Positions 8,020 to 16,216 of a DNA stretch of 64,000 nucleotides are shown piece by piece (position 1 is the stretch's first letter; each line of letters opens with the position of its first letter). Origin of the DNA: Actinomycetes bacterium (GTDB taxonomy: Bacteria > Actinomycetota > Actinomycetes > Actinomycetales > Microbacteriaceae); the NCBI GenBank assembly GCA_023436775.1, contig JAEZHW010000036.1, forward strand, positions 21,353-85,352. The letters are read 5' to 3'. The notes beneath the pieces are model-generated. The model was not told the origin of the DNA, ran no database searches, and saw only the letters and a list, made by a program, of their open reading frames with translations. The translations under genes were made by a program, and so were the position numbers.

Positions 8020-9237
8020 ATGGCTGAGTCCGCCGACCGCCGCGTCCTGCTGGCTGCCAGTGCCGACCCGGCACAGCCGCGAGATGCCCTGGCGCTGCTC
8101 CAGGCGCTGAAGGATGCGATCCGCGGCACCGGCGGTGCCGTGATGCCGCTGTCCCCGCGCGTGGCGGCCGCCGTGCACGCAGGCGGCTCCGTCCCGGCCA
8201 CGGTGCCGAGCGAGACCGCGCTGGTGATCGAAACCAGCGGCTCGACCGGCACCCCGAAGCGCGTCGCCCTGAGCGGCGCCGGCATGGTCGCCGCGGCCCG
8301 GGCCACCGAGGCCGAAATCGGCCGCGGCCACTGGCTGCTGGCACTGCCCGTGCACTACGTCGCCGGCTCCCAGGTGCTGGTGCGCTGCATGGTGGGCGGC
8401 ACCGAGCCGGTGGTGCTCACCCCCAGCTTCAGTCCGGACGAGTTCGTGGACGCGGTGCGCTCGCTCGGTTCCGGTCCCGCGCACACCGCCCTGGTCCCGG
8501 TGCAACTGCAGCGCCTGCTCGACGCCGAGCACCCAGACGTGATCCCCGCGCTGCGCCGCTTCGACACGGTGCTGCTGGGCGGCCAGTCCGCGCCACCGGC
8601 ACTCCTCGACCGGGTCGCCGAGGCCGGCATCCGCCTCGTTCGCACCTACGGTTCCACCGAGACCTGCGGCGGGGTGGTCTATGACGGCCGCCCGATCGAC
8701 GGCACTGCCCTGCGGCTGCGCGAGGCGATGCTCGAAATCAGCACCCCCTCCCTCGCCCTCGGCTACCTCGACCACCGCGGCAACCTCGACGAGGACCTGA
8801 CCAGCGCCGCCTTCGTCACCGACGAGTATGGCCGCTGGTTCCGCAGCCGCGACCTCGCCGAACTGGGCCGCGCCGCGGACGGCGGGCAGACCGTGCGCGT
8901 CCTCGGCCGAGCAGATGACGTGTTCATCAGCGGCGGCCTGAAGCTCGCCCTCGGCGAGGTGCAGCGGGTGCTGGAATCGCTGCCCGGCTACGAGTCCGCC
9001 ATTGCCCTCGCGCTGCCGGACGATGAGTGGGGTCAATCCGTAGCGATCGCGGTCGATGGCACCCGGATCACCGCCGCCCCTGACGGCCGGATGCTGCACG
9101 CGGCCCTGGTCGAGCGGCTGGGTCCGGCCGCGACGCCCCGCCGCCTGCTCGTGCTGCGGGATGGGATTCCGCGGCTCGACTCTGGCAAGCCGGACCGGGT
9201 CGCCCTCGCCCGCGCCTTCGCTGCCCGCCGTCCATAG
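8020..9237 (+). CDS. menE: o-Succinylbenzoate--CoA ligase MenE
   Basis: Adenylate-forming ligase that activates o-succinylbenzoate with CoA. The P-loop signature ETSGSTGTPKRVAL is at about residues 70-83, RTYGSTETCGGVVYDG is the A5-like motif, and FRSRDLAELG and the C-terminal lysine motif DSGKPDR are present. At 405 residues it is of the short length typical of actinobacterial MenE. The ATG at 8020 gives the expected N-terminus; an upstream ATG at 7920 is out of frame. Menaquinone pathway context supports the assignment. Confidence 0.93.
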   Translation: MAESADRRVLLAASADPAQPRDALALLQALKDAIRGTGGAVMPLSPRVAAAVHAGGSVPATVPSETALVIETSGSTGTPKRVALSGAGMVAAARATEAEIGRGHWLLALPVHYVAGSQVLVRCMVGGTEPVVLTPSFSPDEFVDAVRSLGSGPAHTALVPVQLQRLLDAEHPDVIPALRRFDTVLLGGQSAPPALLDRVAEAGIRLVRTYGSTETCGGVVYDGRPIDGTALRLREAMLEISTPSLALGYLDHRGNLDEDLTSAAFVTDEYGRWFRSRDLAELGRAADGGQTVRVLGRADDVFISGGLKLALGEVQRVLESLPGYESAIALALPDDEWGQSVAIAVDGTRITAAPDGRMLHAALVERLGPAATPRRLLVLRDGIPRLDSGKPDRVALARAFAARRP

Positions 9238-9248
9238 CTACGCGCTAC

Positions 9249-9254
9249 TAGACT
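9249..9254 (+). promoter_or_regulatory. -10 element (TAGACT) for menA
   Basis: TAGACT ends 7 bases before a GTG at 9262 and 10 bases before the ATG at 9265. This spacing favours the GTG as a leaderless start. Confidence 0.5.
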
Positions 9255-9261
9255 GCCGACT

Positions 9262-10239
9262 GTGATGGCACGAGCAGCACAGCGATCGAAGCAGAAGTCG
9301 TCGAAGCAGCAGGCCGCGGCCAAGCGCCGCCGACCCGGCGTCCCACCGACCGTGGCCAAGGCACCGAAGCCGACGCTCGGCTCGTGGATTGGCGCTGCCC
9401 GCCCCGCGACCCTCGGCCTGTCCATTGCGCCGGTCGCGATCGGGTACGGCGCTGCCACGGTCGCGCAGCAGGCGGACCTGCTGATCACGCTGCTCTGCCT
9501 CGCGGTGGCCGTCTTCCTGCAGATCGGCGCGAATTTCGCCAACGACTTCAGCGACGGCGTGCGCGGCACGGACAAGCACCGCGTCGGGCCGTCCCGCCTG
9601 GTCGGTTCGGGTGCGGTCGCGCCGAAGACGGTGCTGATCATCGCACTCGTGTTCTTTGCGCTGGCGGCCGCGGCAGGCCTCGGCATCGTGGTGCTCACCC
9701 AGTACTGGTGGCTGCTCGCGGTTGGCGCGGCGGCGTTGCTGGCGGCCTGGTTCTACACTGGCGGCCCGAAGCCCTACGGCTACTACGGCCTCGGTGAGGT
9801 CTTCGTCTTCCTGTTCTTCGGCCTGGCCGCGACGCTCGGCACCATGTTCGTGAACACGGGCGCGCTGAACCAGGAGGCCGAGTTCGGTGCCTACGGCATC
9901 GGCTCGATCGCGGTGGCCGTGCTGATGATCAACAACCTGCGCGACCGGGACCAGGACAAGGCGGCGGGGAAGCGCACGCTGGCGGTGCTGATCGGCTCGG
10001 TGGCGACCAAGGTGTTGATTGTGCTGACCCTGATCGTGGTGCCGGGCGCGATCACTGCCCTGCTGCAGTTGGCGTACTCGGCGGTCGGCTTCGCCTTCTT
10101 CGCGGCGATCCCCGCCATCCCGGCCGCGATCATTGTGATTTGGGGCAAGACGGCGCCGGAACTCGTCACCGCACTCAAGCTCGCCGGTCTGACCGGACTG
10201 CTGTGGGGTGTGCTGGTCGCCGTCGGCCTGATCGTCTAG
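9262..10239 (+). CDS. menA: 1,4-Dihydroxy-2-naphthoate polyprenyltransferase MenA
   Basis: UbiA-family membrane prenyltransferase that joins dihydroxynaphthoate to a polyprenyl chain. After a basic N-terminus (residues 1-35, rich in Lys/Arg) come about eight or nine hydrophobic helices. The two metal-diphosphate motifs are visible: NFANDFSDGVRGTDKHRVGP and NNLRDRDQDKAAGKRT. The protein is 325 residues from the GTG or 324 from the ATG directly after it; the promoter position favours the GTG. The polyprenyl donor is probably made by the synthase encoded at 15071. Confidence 0.94.
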   Translation: MMARAAQRSKQKSSKQQAAAKRRRPGVPPTVAKAPKPTLGSWIGAARPATLGLSIAPVAIGYGAATVAQQADLLITLLCLAVAVFLQIGANFANDFSDGVRGTDKHRVGPSRLVGSGAVAPKTVLIIALVFFALAAAAGLGIVVLTQYWWLLAVGAAALLAAWFYTGGPKPYGYYGLGEVFVFLFFGLAATLGTMFVNTGALNQEAEFGAYGIGSIAVAVLMINNLRDRDQDKAAGKRTLAVLIGSVATKVLIVLTLIVVPGAITALLQLAYSAVGFAFFAAIPAIPAAIIVIWGKTAPELVTALKLAGLTGLLWGVLVAVGLIV

Positions 10240-10254
10240 CCGGCGGGCGCGCGA

Positions 10255-10533
10255 CTACTCCTGCTCGAGTGCCGCGTCCTCGATATCTTCGTCGCTCGGG
10301 GCCTTGTCGGCCTCGGGCGTTTCCTTGTGCAGGGCGTCGTAGACCGCCTCGCTGTAGCGTTCGCGCAGCGGGTTCAGCAGCAGCAGCGAGAGCGCGATAC
10401 CGATCAGGGCGGACACGATCGCTGAGAACCACAGCCAAGTCGGGCCCAGCAACCAGTTCAGCAGCAGCAGCGGCACCAGGAAGAAGCCCAGGCGCAGCAG
10501 GGTAAAGAGAATGATCGATCCAGCGCGTTGCAC
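10255..10533 (-). CDS. DUF4229 domain-containing small membrane protein
   Basis: A 92-residue protein with two hydrophobic helices (about residues 7-27 and 31-53), a basic turn (NPLRERYSEAVYDAL), then an acidic C-terminal tail rich in Glu and Asp. This matches the DUF4229 family, commonly encoded beside menA and menD in actinobacteria; its function is not known. It converges on menA and is divergent from the PLDc_N protein gene. The start is a GTG with TAGACT exactly 6 bases upstream, so it is probably leaderless. Confidence 0.85.
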   Translation of the reverse strand: MQRAGSIILFTLLRLGFFLVPLLLLNWLLGPTWLWFSAIVSALIGIALSLLLLNPLRERYSEAVYDALHKETPEADKAPSDEDIEDAALEQE

Positions 10534-10539
10534 GCCATC

Positions 10540-10545
10540 AGTCTA
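10540..10545 (-). promoter_or_regulatory. -10 element (TAGACT) for DUF4229 gene
   Basis: Minus-strand TAGACT, 6 bases before the GTG at 10533. It supports GTG initiation on a leaderless mRNA. Confidence 0.5.
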
Positions 10546-10623
10546 GGGCGGCTGGCTGTGCGACGGCCTGCCCCGTTCGCTGAGGGCCGATGCCGATTCA
10601 GCCTCCGCACTGACCCCAGCCGA

Positions 10624-10629
10624 TATGGT
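10624..10629 (+). promoter_or_regulatory. -10 element (TATGGT) for PLDc_N protein gene
   Basis: TATGGT ends 6 bases before the ATG at 10636. A GGAG lies only one base before the ATG, too close to act as a ribosome binding site, so a leaderless transcript is more likely. Confidence 0.4.
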
Positions 10630-10635
10630 TGGAGC

Positions 10636-11013
10636 ATGGGACGGGCCTTGCTTTCGATTCTGCCGTGGCTGATCGTCGTCGGCATCACGATCTACACCGT
10701 CGTGGACATGCTGAACACGGACGATTCCCGCGTCCGTGGGCTGCCGAAGCCGCTCTGGATTCTCGTCGCGATCGTGGTCCCGATCGTCGGTGCAGCGACC
10801 TGGTTCATTGCCGGGAAGGAACGCGACTCGCGTCGCCGCCAGACCTCATCCTTCGACCGTCCGACTCGAGTGGTGGCCCCGGACGACGACCCCACCTTCC
10901 TCAGTCAGCTTGACCGCGAAATCGACCGCGAGGAACGGCTGCGCAAGCTCGAGGAGCAGCTGCGGCAGCAGCAGGAGCAGTCCGATGAGGAGTCGGACGA
11001 ATCCAAGTCCTAG
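10636..11013 (+). CDS. PLDc_N domain small membrane protein
   Basis: A 125-residue protein with two helices separated by a short loop (about 3-22 and 34-54; LPKPLWILVAIVVPIVGAAT). This is the phospholipase-D-nuclease N-terminal (PLDc_N) module without any nuclease domain, followed by a basic segment and a charged C-terminal coiled region rich in Glu and Gln. The frame is open further upstream, but the ATG at 10636 gives a clean helix start and fits the promoter. Such stand-alone proteins often sit next to menD in Micrococcales; their role is unknown. Confidence 0.8.
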   Translation: MGRALLSILPWLIVVGITIYTVVDMLNTDDSRVRGLPKPLWILVAIVVPIVGAATWFIAGKERDSRRRQTSSFDRPTRVVAPDDDPTFLSQLDREIDREERLRKLEEQLRQQQEQSDEESDESKS

Positions 11014-11016
11014 GCT
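11011..11016 (+). promoter_or_regulatory. -10 element (TAGGCT) for menD, overlapping upstream stop codon
   Basis: The TAG stop of the preceding gene is the first half of TAGGCT, which ends 6 bases before the menD ATG. Stop codon and promoter share bases. Confidence 0.45.
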
Positions 11017-11022
11017 TGGTGC

Positions 11023-12732
11023 ATGACCGAGCCTGAGGTGTCGAGCGCTGCCGGAGCGGCGCTCGGACTGCTGCAGCGCTTCGTGGCGCTGGGGCTGCGC
11101 GACATCGTCGTGGCACCCGGCTCGCGATCGCAGGCCTTGGCGTTGGCGGCCGCAGCGCTGGACCGCGCGGGCGCCGTCCGCCTGCACGTGCGCATCGACG
11201 AGCGGTCGGCAGCGTTTCTGGCCCTCGGCCTTGGCGTGGAATCTGGCGTACCCGCCGCAGTGATCACGACCTCGGGGACTGCGGTGGCGAACCTGCACCC
11301 GGCTGTCCTCGAGGCGCACCATGCGGGCGTGCCGCTGCTGCTGCTCACCGCCGACCGCCCCGAAGAACTGCGCGGCATCGGCGCGAACCAAACCACCGCG
11401 CAGGCGCACCTCTTCGGCGGTGCCGCCAGACTCAGCGAGGACGTGGACACCACCACCCTCGGCGAGGCCGGCCGCACCGCGCTGGCCGAACGCGCCTGGA
11501 CCGCTGCGTTGCAGCCCGGTCCCGTGCAACTGAACCTCGCCTTCCGCGAGCCGCTCTCGGCAGCGCTGCCCGATCCGCTGCCCGAGCTCGCCACCGAGTA
11601 CCTCCCGCAGCCGGCCGCGACCACCGGTCGCGACCTCGGCCCCACCATTGAGCTCACGCCCGAACCCGGTACCCTGGTCGTCGCCGGCGCTGGCGCCGGA
11701 CCCGCCGCCGAGGAAGCCGCCCACCTGCTGCATGCGCCGCTGATCGCCGAGGTTGCCTCCGGTGCACGCTACGGCCGCAACCTGATCGCGCCCTACCGCG
11801 CCGTGCTGGCCGAGCCGGGCTTGACCGAGGCCGTCCGCCGCGTCATCGTCTTTGGTCACCCCACCCTCTCGCGCGAAGTGCCCGCGCTGATCGCCCGCGC
11901 GGACGTCGAGACTATCGTGGTGCGCTGCGCGGCCGCCGAGGACTACTCGCCGGGACGGCGGGTGCGCGACTTCGCCGGTGCGATCACCGTGCGCCCGGCT
12001 GCTCCGGAGGCGCTGGCCGAGGTGCGCTCGTGGCTGGGCGCGTGGGTGACCACGGCGCGCGCGATCGCGGCCGAGGCCGAGCAGATCGCGGCTCCCGACC
12101 TGGACGCGGCCCACGCCTCGGATCGACACCAGCGGGCCAAGTTCGTGCAGCAGGAATTCGCCGCGATCCGCACCCCGCTGACCCGCAGTCAGGTGGTGGA
12201 TGCGGTCTGGGGCGCGACCTGGCCGCATGACCGACTTGTCCTCGGTGCCTCCCGTCTGATCCGAGTCGCCGACGAGGTGCTGCCGGGCAAGCGCGTGCCA
12301 GTGCACGCGAACCGCGGCCTGGCCGGTATTGACGGCACCATTGCTACTGGCATCGGCATTGCGCTCGCCCACCAGGCATCGGATGCCCGCGCTGGCGTGA
12401 CTCGGGTGCTGCTCGGCGACCTCGCCCTGCTGCATGACGCGGGCAGCCTGCTCTTCGGTGACGGCGAGACGCGACCGCGAATCCAGGTCATCGTCGGCGA
12501 CGACCATGGTGGCACCCTGTTCACCCAGCTTGAGGTTGCCGCCACCGCGCCCGCGGCCGACTTCGACCGGGTGCTGCGCACGCCGCAGTCGGTGGACGTG
12601 GCCGCCCTGGCCGCCGCCTACGGCTGGGAGTACCGACCCGCGAAGTATCGCGGCGACCTCGACCGTGCGCTCACCGCCGCAACCACCGGCCCCGTGCTGA
12701 TCCACGTCACGCTCGCCGACGATCCCGCCTGA
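11023..12732 (+). CDS. menD: SEPHCHC synthase MenD
   Basis: Thiamine-diphosphate enzyme (569 residues) that adds a 2-oxoglutarate-derived unit to isochorismate, the first committed step of menaquinone synthesis. The N-terminal domain shows VVAPGSRSQALALAA, RIDERSAAFLALG and TTSGTAVANLHPAVLEA, all diagnostic of MenD. The C-terminal ThDP/Mg region is HANRGLAGIDGTIATGIGIA followed by LLGDLALLHDAGSLL and a GGTLFTQLE stretch. It is predicted to be leaderless. The PPK2 gene follows 39 bases later. Confidence 0.95.
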   Translation: MTEPEVSSAAGAALGLLQRFVALGLRDIVVAPGSRSQALALAAAALDRAGAVRLHVRIDERSAAFLALGLGVESGVPAAVITTSGTAVANLHPAVLEAHHAGVPLLLLTADRPEELRGIGANQTTAQAHLFGGAARLSEDVDTTTLGEAGRTALAERAWTAALQPGPVQLNLAFREPLSAALPDPLPELATEYLPQPAATTGRDLGPTIELTPEPGTLVVAGAGAGPAAEEAAHLLHAPLIAEVASGARYGRNLIAPYRAVLAEPGLTEAVRRVIVFGHPTLSREVPALIARADVETIVVRCAAAEDYSPGRRVRDFAGAITVRPAAPEALAEVRSWLGAWVTTARAIAAEAEQIAAPDLDAAHASDRHQRAKFVQQEFAAIRTPLTRSQVVDAVWGATWPHDRLVLGASRLIRVADEVLPGKRVPVHANRGLAGIDGTIATGIGIALAHQASDARAGVTRVLLGDLALLHDAGSLLFGDGETRPRIQVIVGDDHGGTLFTQLEVAATAPAADFDRVLRTPQSVDVAALAAAYGWEYRPAKYRGDLDRALTAATTGPVLIHVTLADDPA

Positions 12733-12771
12733 ATCTTGGGCGCCCGGCGGCTGCGGCCGCATACTGCTGTC

Positions 12772-13665
12772 ATGGGCAAGCACGACAAGGACGTCGACAA
12801 GAAGGCTGGCAAGCGCAAGCAGCGCCAGGATAGTGCCGAGGCGGTGATCGCCGCGCTGCGCGTCGGCCCCGGCTTCGACTTCGACCGCTTCGATCCCGCG
12901 GCCACGCCGGGCGCGGCCAGCGAGAAGAAGGTGCTGGCCGAGTTCGAGGACGATGCCGCGGAGCTCGCCGAACTGCAGGAGCGGCTCTTCGCCGCAGGCA
13001 AGGGCGGCGACCAGCGCCGGGTACTGCTGGTGCTGCAGGGCATGGACACCGCCGGCAAGGGCGGCATCGTGCGGCACGTGGTCGGCCAGGTCGATCCGCA
13101 GGGCGTGCGCATCACCGGCTTCAAAGCGCCGACACCGGAAGAACTGGAACACGACTTCCTTTGGCGCATCGAGCGGGCACTACCGGGCGCGGGCATCATC
13201 GGCGTCTTCGACCGCTCGCACTACGAGGACGTGCTGATCGGCCGGGTTCGGGAACTCGCCCCGGCCGAGGAGATCGAGCGCCGCTACGGTGCGATCAATG
13301 ACTTTGAGGCGCGCCTGGCGGCAGACGGCATCACGGTGGTGAAGTGTGCGCTGCTGGTCAGCCTCGACGAGCAGAAAGCGCGCCTGGCCGAACGCCTCGA
13401 GCGTCCAGACAAGCACTGGAAGTACAACCCCGGCGACCTCGCCGAACGCAAGCTGTGGCCGGCGTACCGGGAGGCCTACCGGATCATGTTCGAGCGCACC
13501 GCGACCGAGACCGCGCCCTGGTATGCGATTCCGGCGAACGAGAAATGGTACGCGCGGTTCGCGGTGCAGCAGTTGCTGCTCGACGCGCTGCGCCGCATCG
13601 ACCCGCAGTGGCCGGCGGCCGACTTCGACGTGGCCGAGCAGCAGCGGTTGCTGGCGGAGTCCTAG
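12772..13665 (+). CDS. PPK2 family polyphosphate kinase
   Basis: A 297-residue P-loop phosphotransferase that uses polyphosphate to phosphorylate nucleotides. After a very basic, lysine-rich first 20 residues come the Walker A motif LQGMDTAGKGGIVRHVVG, the FKAPTPEELEHDFLWRI segment, FDRSHYEDVLIGRV (Walker B region) and the lid motif RPDKHWKYNPGDLAERKLW, all typical of PPK2. Nucleotide preference (AMP, ADP or GDP) cannot be judged from sequence alone. The frame continues upstream, but the ATG at 12772 matches family N-termini. It lies between menD and menF with no obvious pathway link. Confidence 0.93.
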   Translation: MGKHDKDVDKKAGKRKQRQDSAEAVIAALRVGPGFDFDRFDPAATPGAASEKKVLAEFEDDAAELAELQERLFAAGKGGDQRRVLLVLQGMDTAGKGGIVRHVVGQVDPQGVRITGFKAPTPEELEHDFLWRIERALPGAGIIGVFDRSHYEDVLIGRVRELAPAEEIERRYGAINDFEARLAADGITVVKCALLVSLDEQKARLAERLERPDKHWKYNPGDLAERKLWPAYREAYRIMFERTATETAPWYAIPANEKWYARFAVQQLLLDALRRIDPQWPAADFDVAEQQRLLAES

Positions 13666-13748
13666 GACGGGCGGCCGTCCAAGTCGCCATCGGACGCGAG
13701 GCGGGACCTGCGACGCAGCCCGCGCCTCAACGCAGCGGGCGCCTCGAC

Positions 13749-15002
13749 CTAGCGGAACGCCTCCACGATCGGCCGGAACTTCATCGAGGTCTCGGCCAAT
13801 TCCCGCTCTGGCTCCGACTCGGCCACGATGCCGCAGCCGGCATAGGCGGTGATCAGGCCCTCGGGGCGCACCTGTGCTGAGCGGACCGCGACGGCCCACT
13901 CGCCGTCGCCGTTGCCGTCGATCCAGCCGACTGGGCCGGCGTAGCGACCACGATCGAAAGGTTCCAACTCGTCGATCACAGCGAGCGCGTCGGCCCGCGG
14001 AGTCCCTGCCACCGCAGCGGTCGGGTGCAGCGCCTGCACCAGGTCCAGGCTCGAGGAGCCATCGCCGAGGGTGCCCTCGACGTCGCTGGCGAGGTGCCAG
14101 AGGTTCGGCAGCTTCAGCGTGAACGGCAGCTCGGACACGCTCAGCGCCGTGGCGTGCGAGCGCAGTGCGCTGGTCACCGAACGCACCGCGAACTGGTGCT
14201 CGTCCAAGTCCTTCGCCGAGGTCGCGAGCTGCACCGCCGCCTCGGTGTCGCTGGCAGCGTCTTCGCCTCGTGCCATCGACCCGGCCAGCACGCGGGCCGA
14301 GAACGACGCCTGTGACACCTGGATCAGCGTCTCCGGGCTCGACCCGATGAAGCCGTCCACCGCGAAGGTCCAGCAGTCCGGGTAGCCGGTCACCAGCGCG
14401 TCCAGCGCGGTGCGCAGGTCACTGCCCGCGGGCAGGTCCGCAACTGCGTCACGGGCCAGCACGGTCTTCTCGAGCCGTCCGGCCTGGATGTGCTCGACGG
14501 CTCGGCGGACGGCGCTGACGAACTCGTCGCGACCCTGCGTGCCGGTGCGGAACGTTGCACGCGCGGGTGTGCCGAACGCGGTTGCGGCGGGGAGGGCTGG
14601 GGGCGCAGCGGGCGGGGTGGAGCCGGCCACCGCCTCGCCGAATCGAATCTGGGTGAGCCACCGTTGACCGTCGCGGACGCCGACGATGCGTTCGGGAACG
14701 ATCAGGACGCTGGGCAGCGCGGAGCGGTCCGAGAAGGCGAAGGTGCCGAAGGCGACGAGGCCGGTTCCAGGCAGGCCCAGCGGATCCGTGACGTGCGTGC
14801 GGGCGGCGAGCTCGCGCCAGGCAGCGGCGGCCTGCGCGATGCGGTTCGCGCCGCGAAACTCCAGCCGGAGCGCTTCGCCGATGCCGACCATGCCGTCGCC
14901 GCGACGCGACCACAGTAGGGGCGCTGCAGGATCTGACAGCTGCAGCAGCGGGGCATCGCCGTCCAGCGGCAATGTGACCGCCGTGAGGGACTCCGGGAGC
15001 AC
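13749..15002 (-). CDS. menF: Isochorismate synthase MenF
   Basis: Chorismate-binding enzyme (417 residues) that converts chorismate to isochorismate. Conserved C-terminal motifs are PETLIQVS, the GSMARGED stretch, DLDEHQFAVRSVTSAL, LHPTAAVAGTPR, DRGRYAGPVGWID and YAGCGIVAESEPERELAET. It starts with GTG at 15002 behind a G-rich stretch and is divergent from the polyprenyl synthase gene (68-base gap). In many Micrococcales menF sits close to menG and a reductase gene (menJ); neither occurs here. Confidence 0.94.
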   Translation of the reverse strand: MLPESLTAVTLPLDGDAPLLQLSDPAAPLLWSRRGDGMVGIGEALRLEFRGANRIAQAAAAWRELAARTHVTDPLGLPGTGLVAFGTFAFSDRSALPSVLIVPERIVGVRDGQRWLTQIRFGEAVAGSTPPAAPPALPAATAFGTPARATFRTGTQGRDEFVSAVRRAVEHIQAGRLEKTVLARDAVADLPAGSDLRTALDALVTGYPDCWTFAVDGFIGSSPETLIQVSQASFSARVLAGSMARGEDAASDTEAAVQLATSAKDLDEHQFAVRSVTSALRSHATALSVSELPFTLKLPNLWHLASDVEGTLGDGSSSLDLVQALHPTAAVAGTPRADALAVIDELEPFDRGRYAGPVGWIDGNGDGEWAVAVRSAQVRPEGLITAYAGCGIVAESEPERELAETSMKFRPIVEAFR

Positions 15003-15055
15003 GCCCCCATTCTATGCTCGGGGCATCCGGCCAGCCTGGGCGAGCGGGGCAGCAC

Positions 15056-15061
15056 TAGGAT
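15056..15061 (+). promoter_or_regulatory. -10 element (TAGGAT) for polyprenyl synthase gene
   Basis: TAGGAT lies 9 bases before the GTG at 15071, in the 68-base divergent gap with menF. Confidence 0.45.
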
Positions 15062-15070
15062 GGAAGCATC

Positions 15071-16147
15071 GTGAGCACAGCGACGGCCATCCCTCAGGAC
15101 TGGGCGGCTACCATGCGAGCCTTGGGGCTGCAGGGCCGCACTTTTGCGACCCCTGGGGGCCGTGCCCTCATCGGTGAGATCGAACGAGGCTTGAGCCTGG
15201 TTGAGGGCCGACTCGCCACCGAACTGCACTTCGGCGACGAACTCGCTGACGCCTCCGCCCGCTACCTGCTGGACGCCGGTGGCAAGCGGGTTCGCCCGGC
15301 CCTGGTGCTGCTCACCGCACAGCTCGGTGACGGCGTCACCGACGCGGTCCAGATCGCTGCCACCGCCATCGAACTCACCCACGTCGCGACGCTGTACCAC
15401 GACGACGTGATGGACGAGGCCCCGCTGCGTCGCGGACGCCCCAGCGTGCACGAGGTGTGGGGGAACGCGGTCGCGGTCCTCACCGGCGACCTCATGTTCG
15501 CGCGCGCCTCCAGCATGGTGGCGACCCTCGGCGAGGTGGCCCTGCGGTTGCAGGCCGAAACCTTCGAACGCCTCTGCCTCGGCCAGTTGCGCGAGACCGT
15601 CGGTCCGCGCCCGGGCGAGGACGAGATCGCGCACTACATCCAGGTGCTGCGTGACAAGACCGGGTCGCTGCTGGCCCTCGCGGTCCAGCTCGGCGCTGTG
15701 TTCTCGAACGCGCCCGCATCGGTCGTGCAGCCGCTGGTCACCTTCGGTGAGCAGATCGGCCTGGCCTTCCAGCTCATCGACGACGTCCTCGACCTGTCGG
15801 CCGAGTCGAAGAAGACCGGTAAGCAGGTCGGCACTGACCTCGCCGCTGGTGTCCCGACGCTGCCGCTGCTGCAGTTGCAGGCCCGCGCCGCGGCCGGGGA
15901 CGCAGACGCCCAGGCGCTGCTGGACCGGATCGAGCAGGCGCGCGCCGCTGGCGGCGACGACCCCACCCACCCGAGCATCGCCGAAGTGGCTGCCGCCCTG
16001 CGCGCCCACGACGTGACGGCCGAGACCGTGGCCTACGCCCGCGAAGTCGCCGCCGACGCGGTGGCTGCGCTCGACGAACTGCCGAAGGGCACTGTGCGCA
16101 AGGCGCTGACCGCCTTCGCTGAGCACGTCATCGCTCGCACTGGCTAA
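15071..16147 (+). CDS. Polyprenyl diphosphate synthase (menaquinone side chain)
   Basis: Trans-prenyltransferase of 358 residues that extends allylic diphosphates with isopentenyl diphosphate. The first aspartate-rich motif is in TLYHDDVMDEAPLRRGRPS and the second in FQLIDDVLDLSAESKKTGK; the substrate-binding GGKRVRPALVLL is also present. Being next to the men genes, it most likely supplies the heptaprenyl- to decaprenyl-diphosphate for MenA. Chain length depends on residues before the first motif and was not determined. It begins with GTG. Confidence 0.93.
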   Translation: MSTATAIPQDWAATMRALGLQGRTFATPGGRALIGEIERGLSLVEGRLATELHFGDELADASARYLLDAGGKRVRPALVLLTAQLGDGVTDAVQIAATAIELTHVATLYHDDVMDEAPLRRGRPSVHEVWGNAVAVLTGDLMFARASSMVATLGEVALRLQAETFERLCLGQLRETVGPRPGEDEIAHYIQVLRDKTGSLLALAVQLGAVFSNAPASVVQPLVTFGEQIGLAFQLIDDVLDLSAESKKTGKQVGTDLAAGVPTLPLLQLQARAAAGDADAQALLDRIEQARAAGGDDPTHPSIAEVAAALRAHDVTAETVAYAREVAADAVAALDELPKGTVRKALTAFAEHVIARTG

Positions 16148-16216
16148 CCCGCGCCGGGCGCGTCCCGGCAACGTCCCGCGCCAGCACCGCCTGGCACCGC
16201 AGGAAGGAACCCGCAC

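Noticed and set aside
10846..13152. A 768-codon minus-strand open frame over menD and part of the PPK2 gene
   Set aside because: It lies antisense to recognisable MenD and PPK2 coding sequence and has a composition typical of a GC-rich shadow frame.
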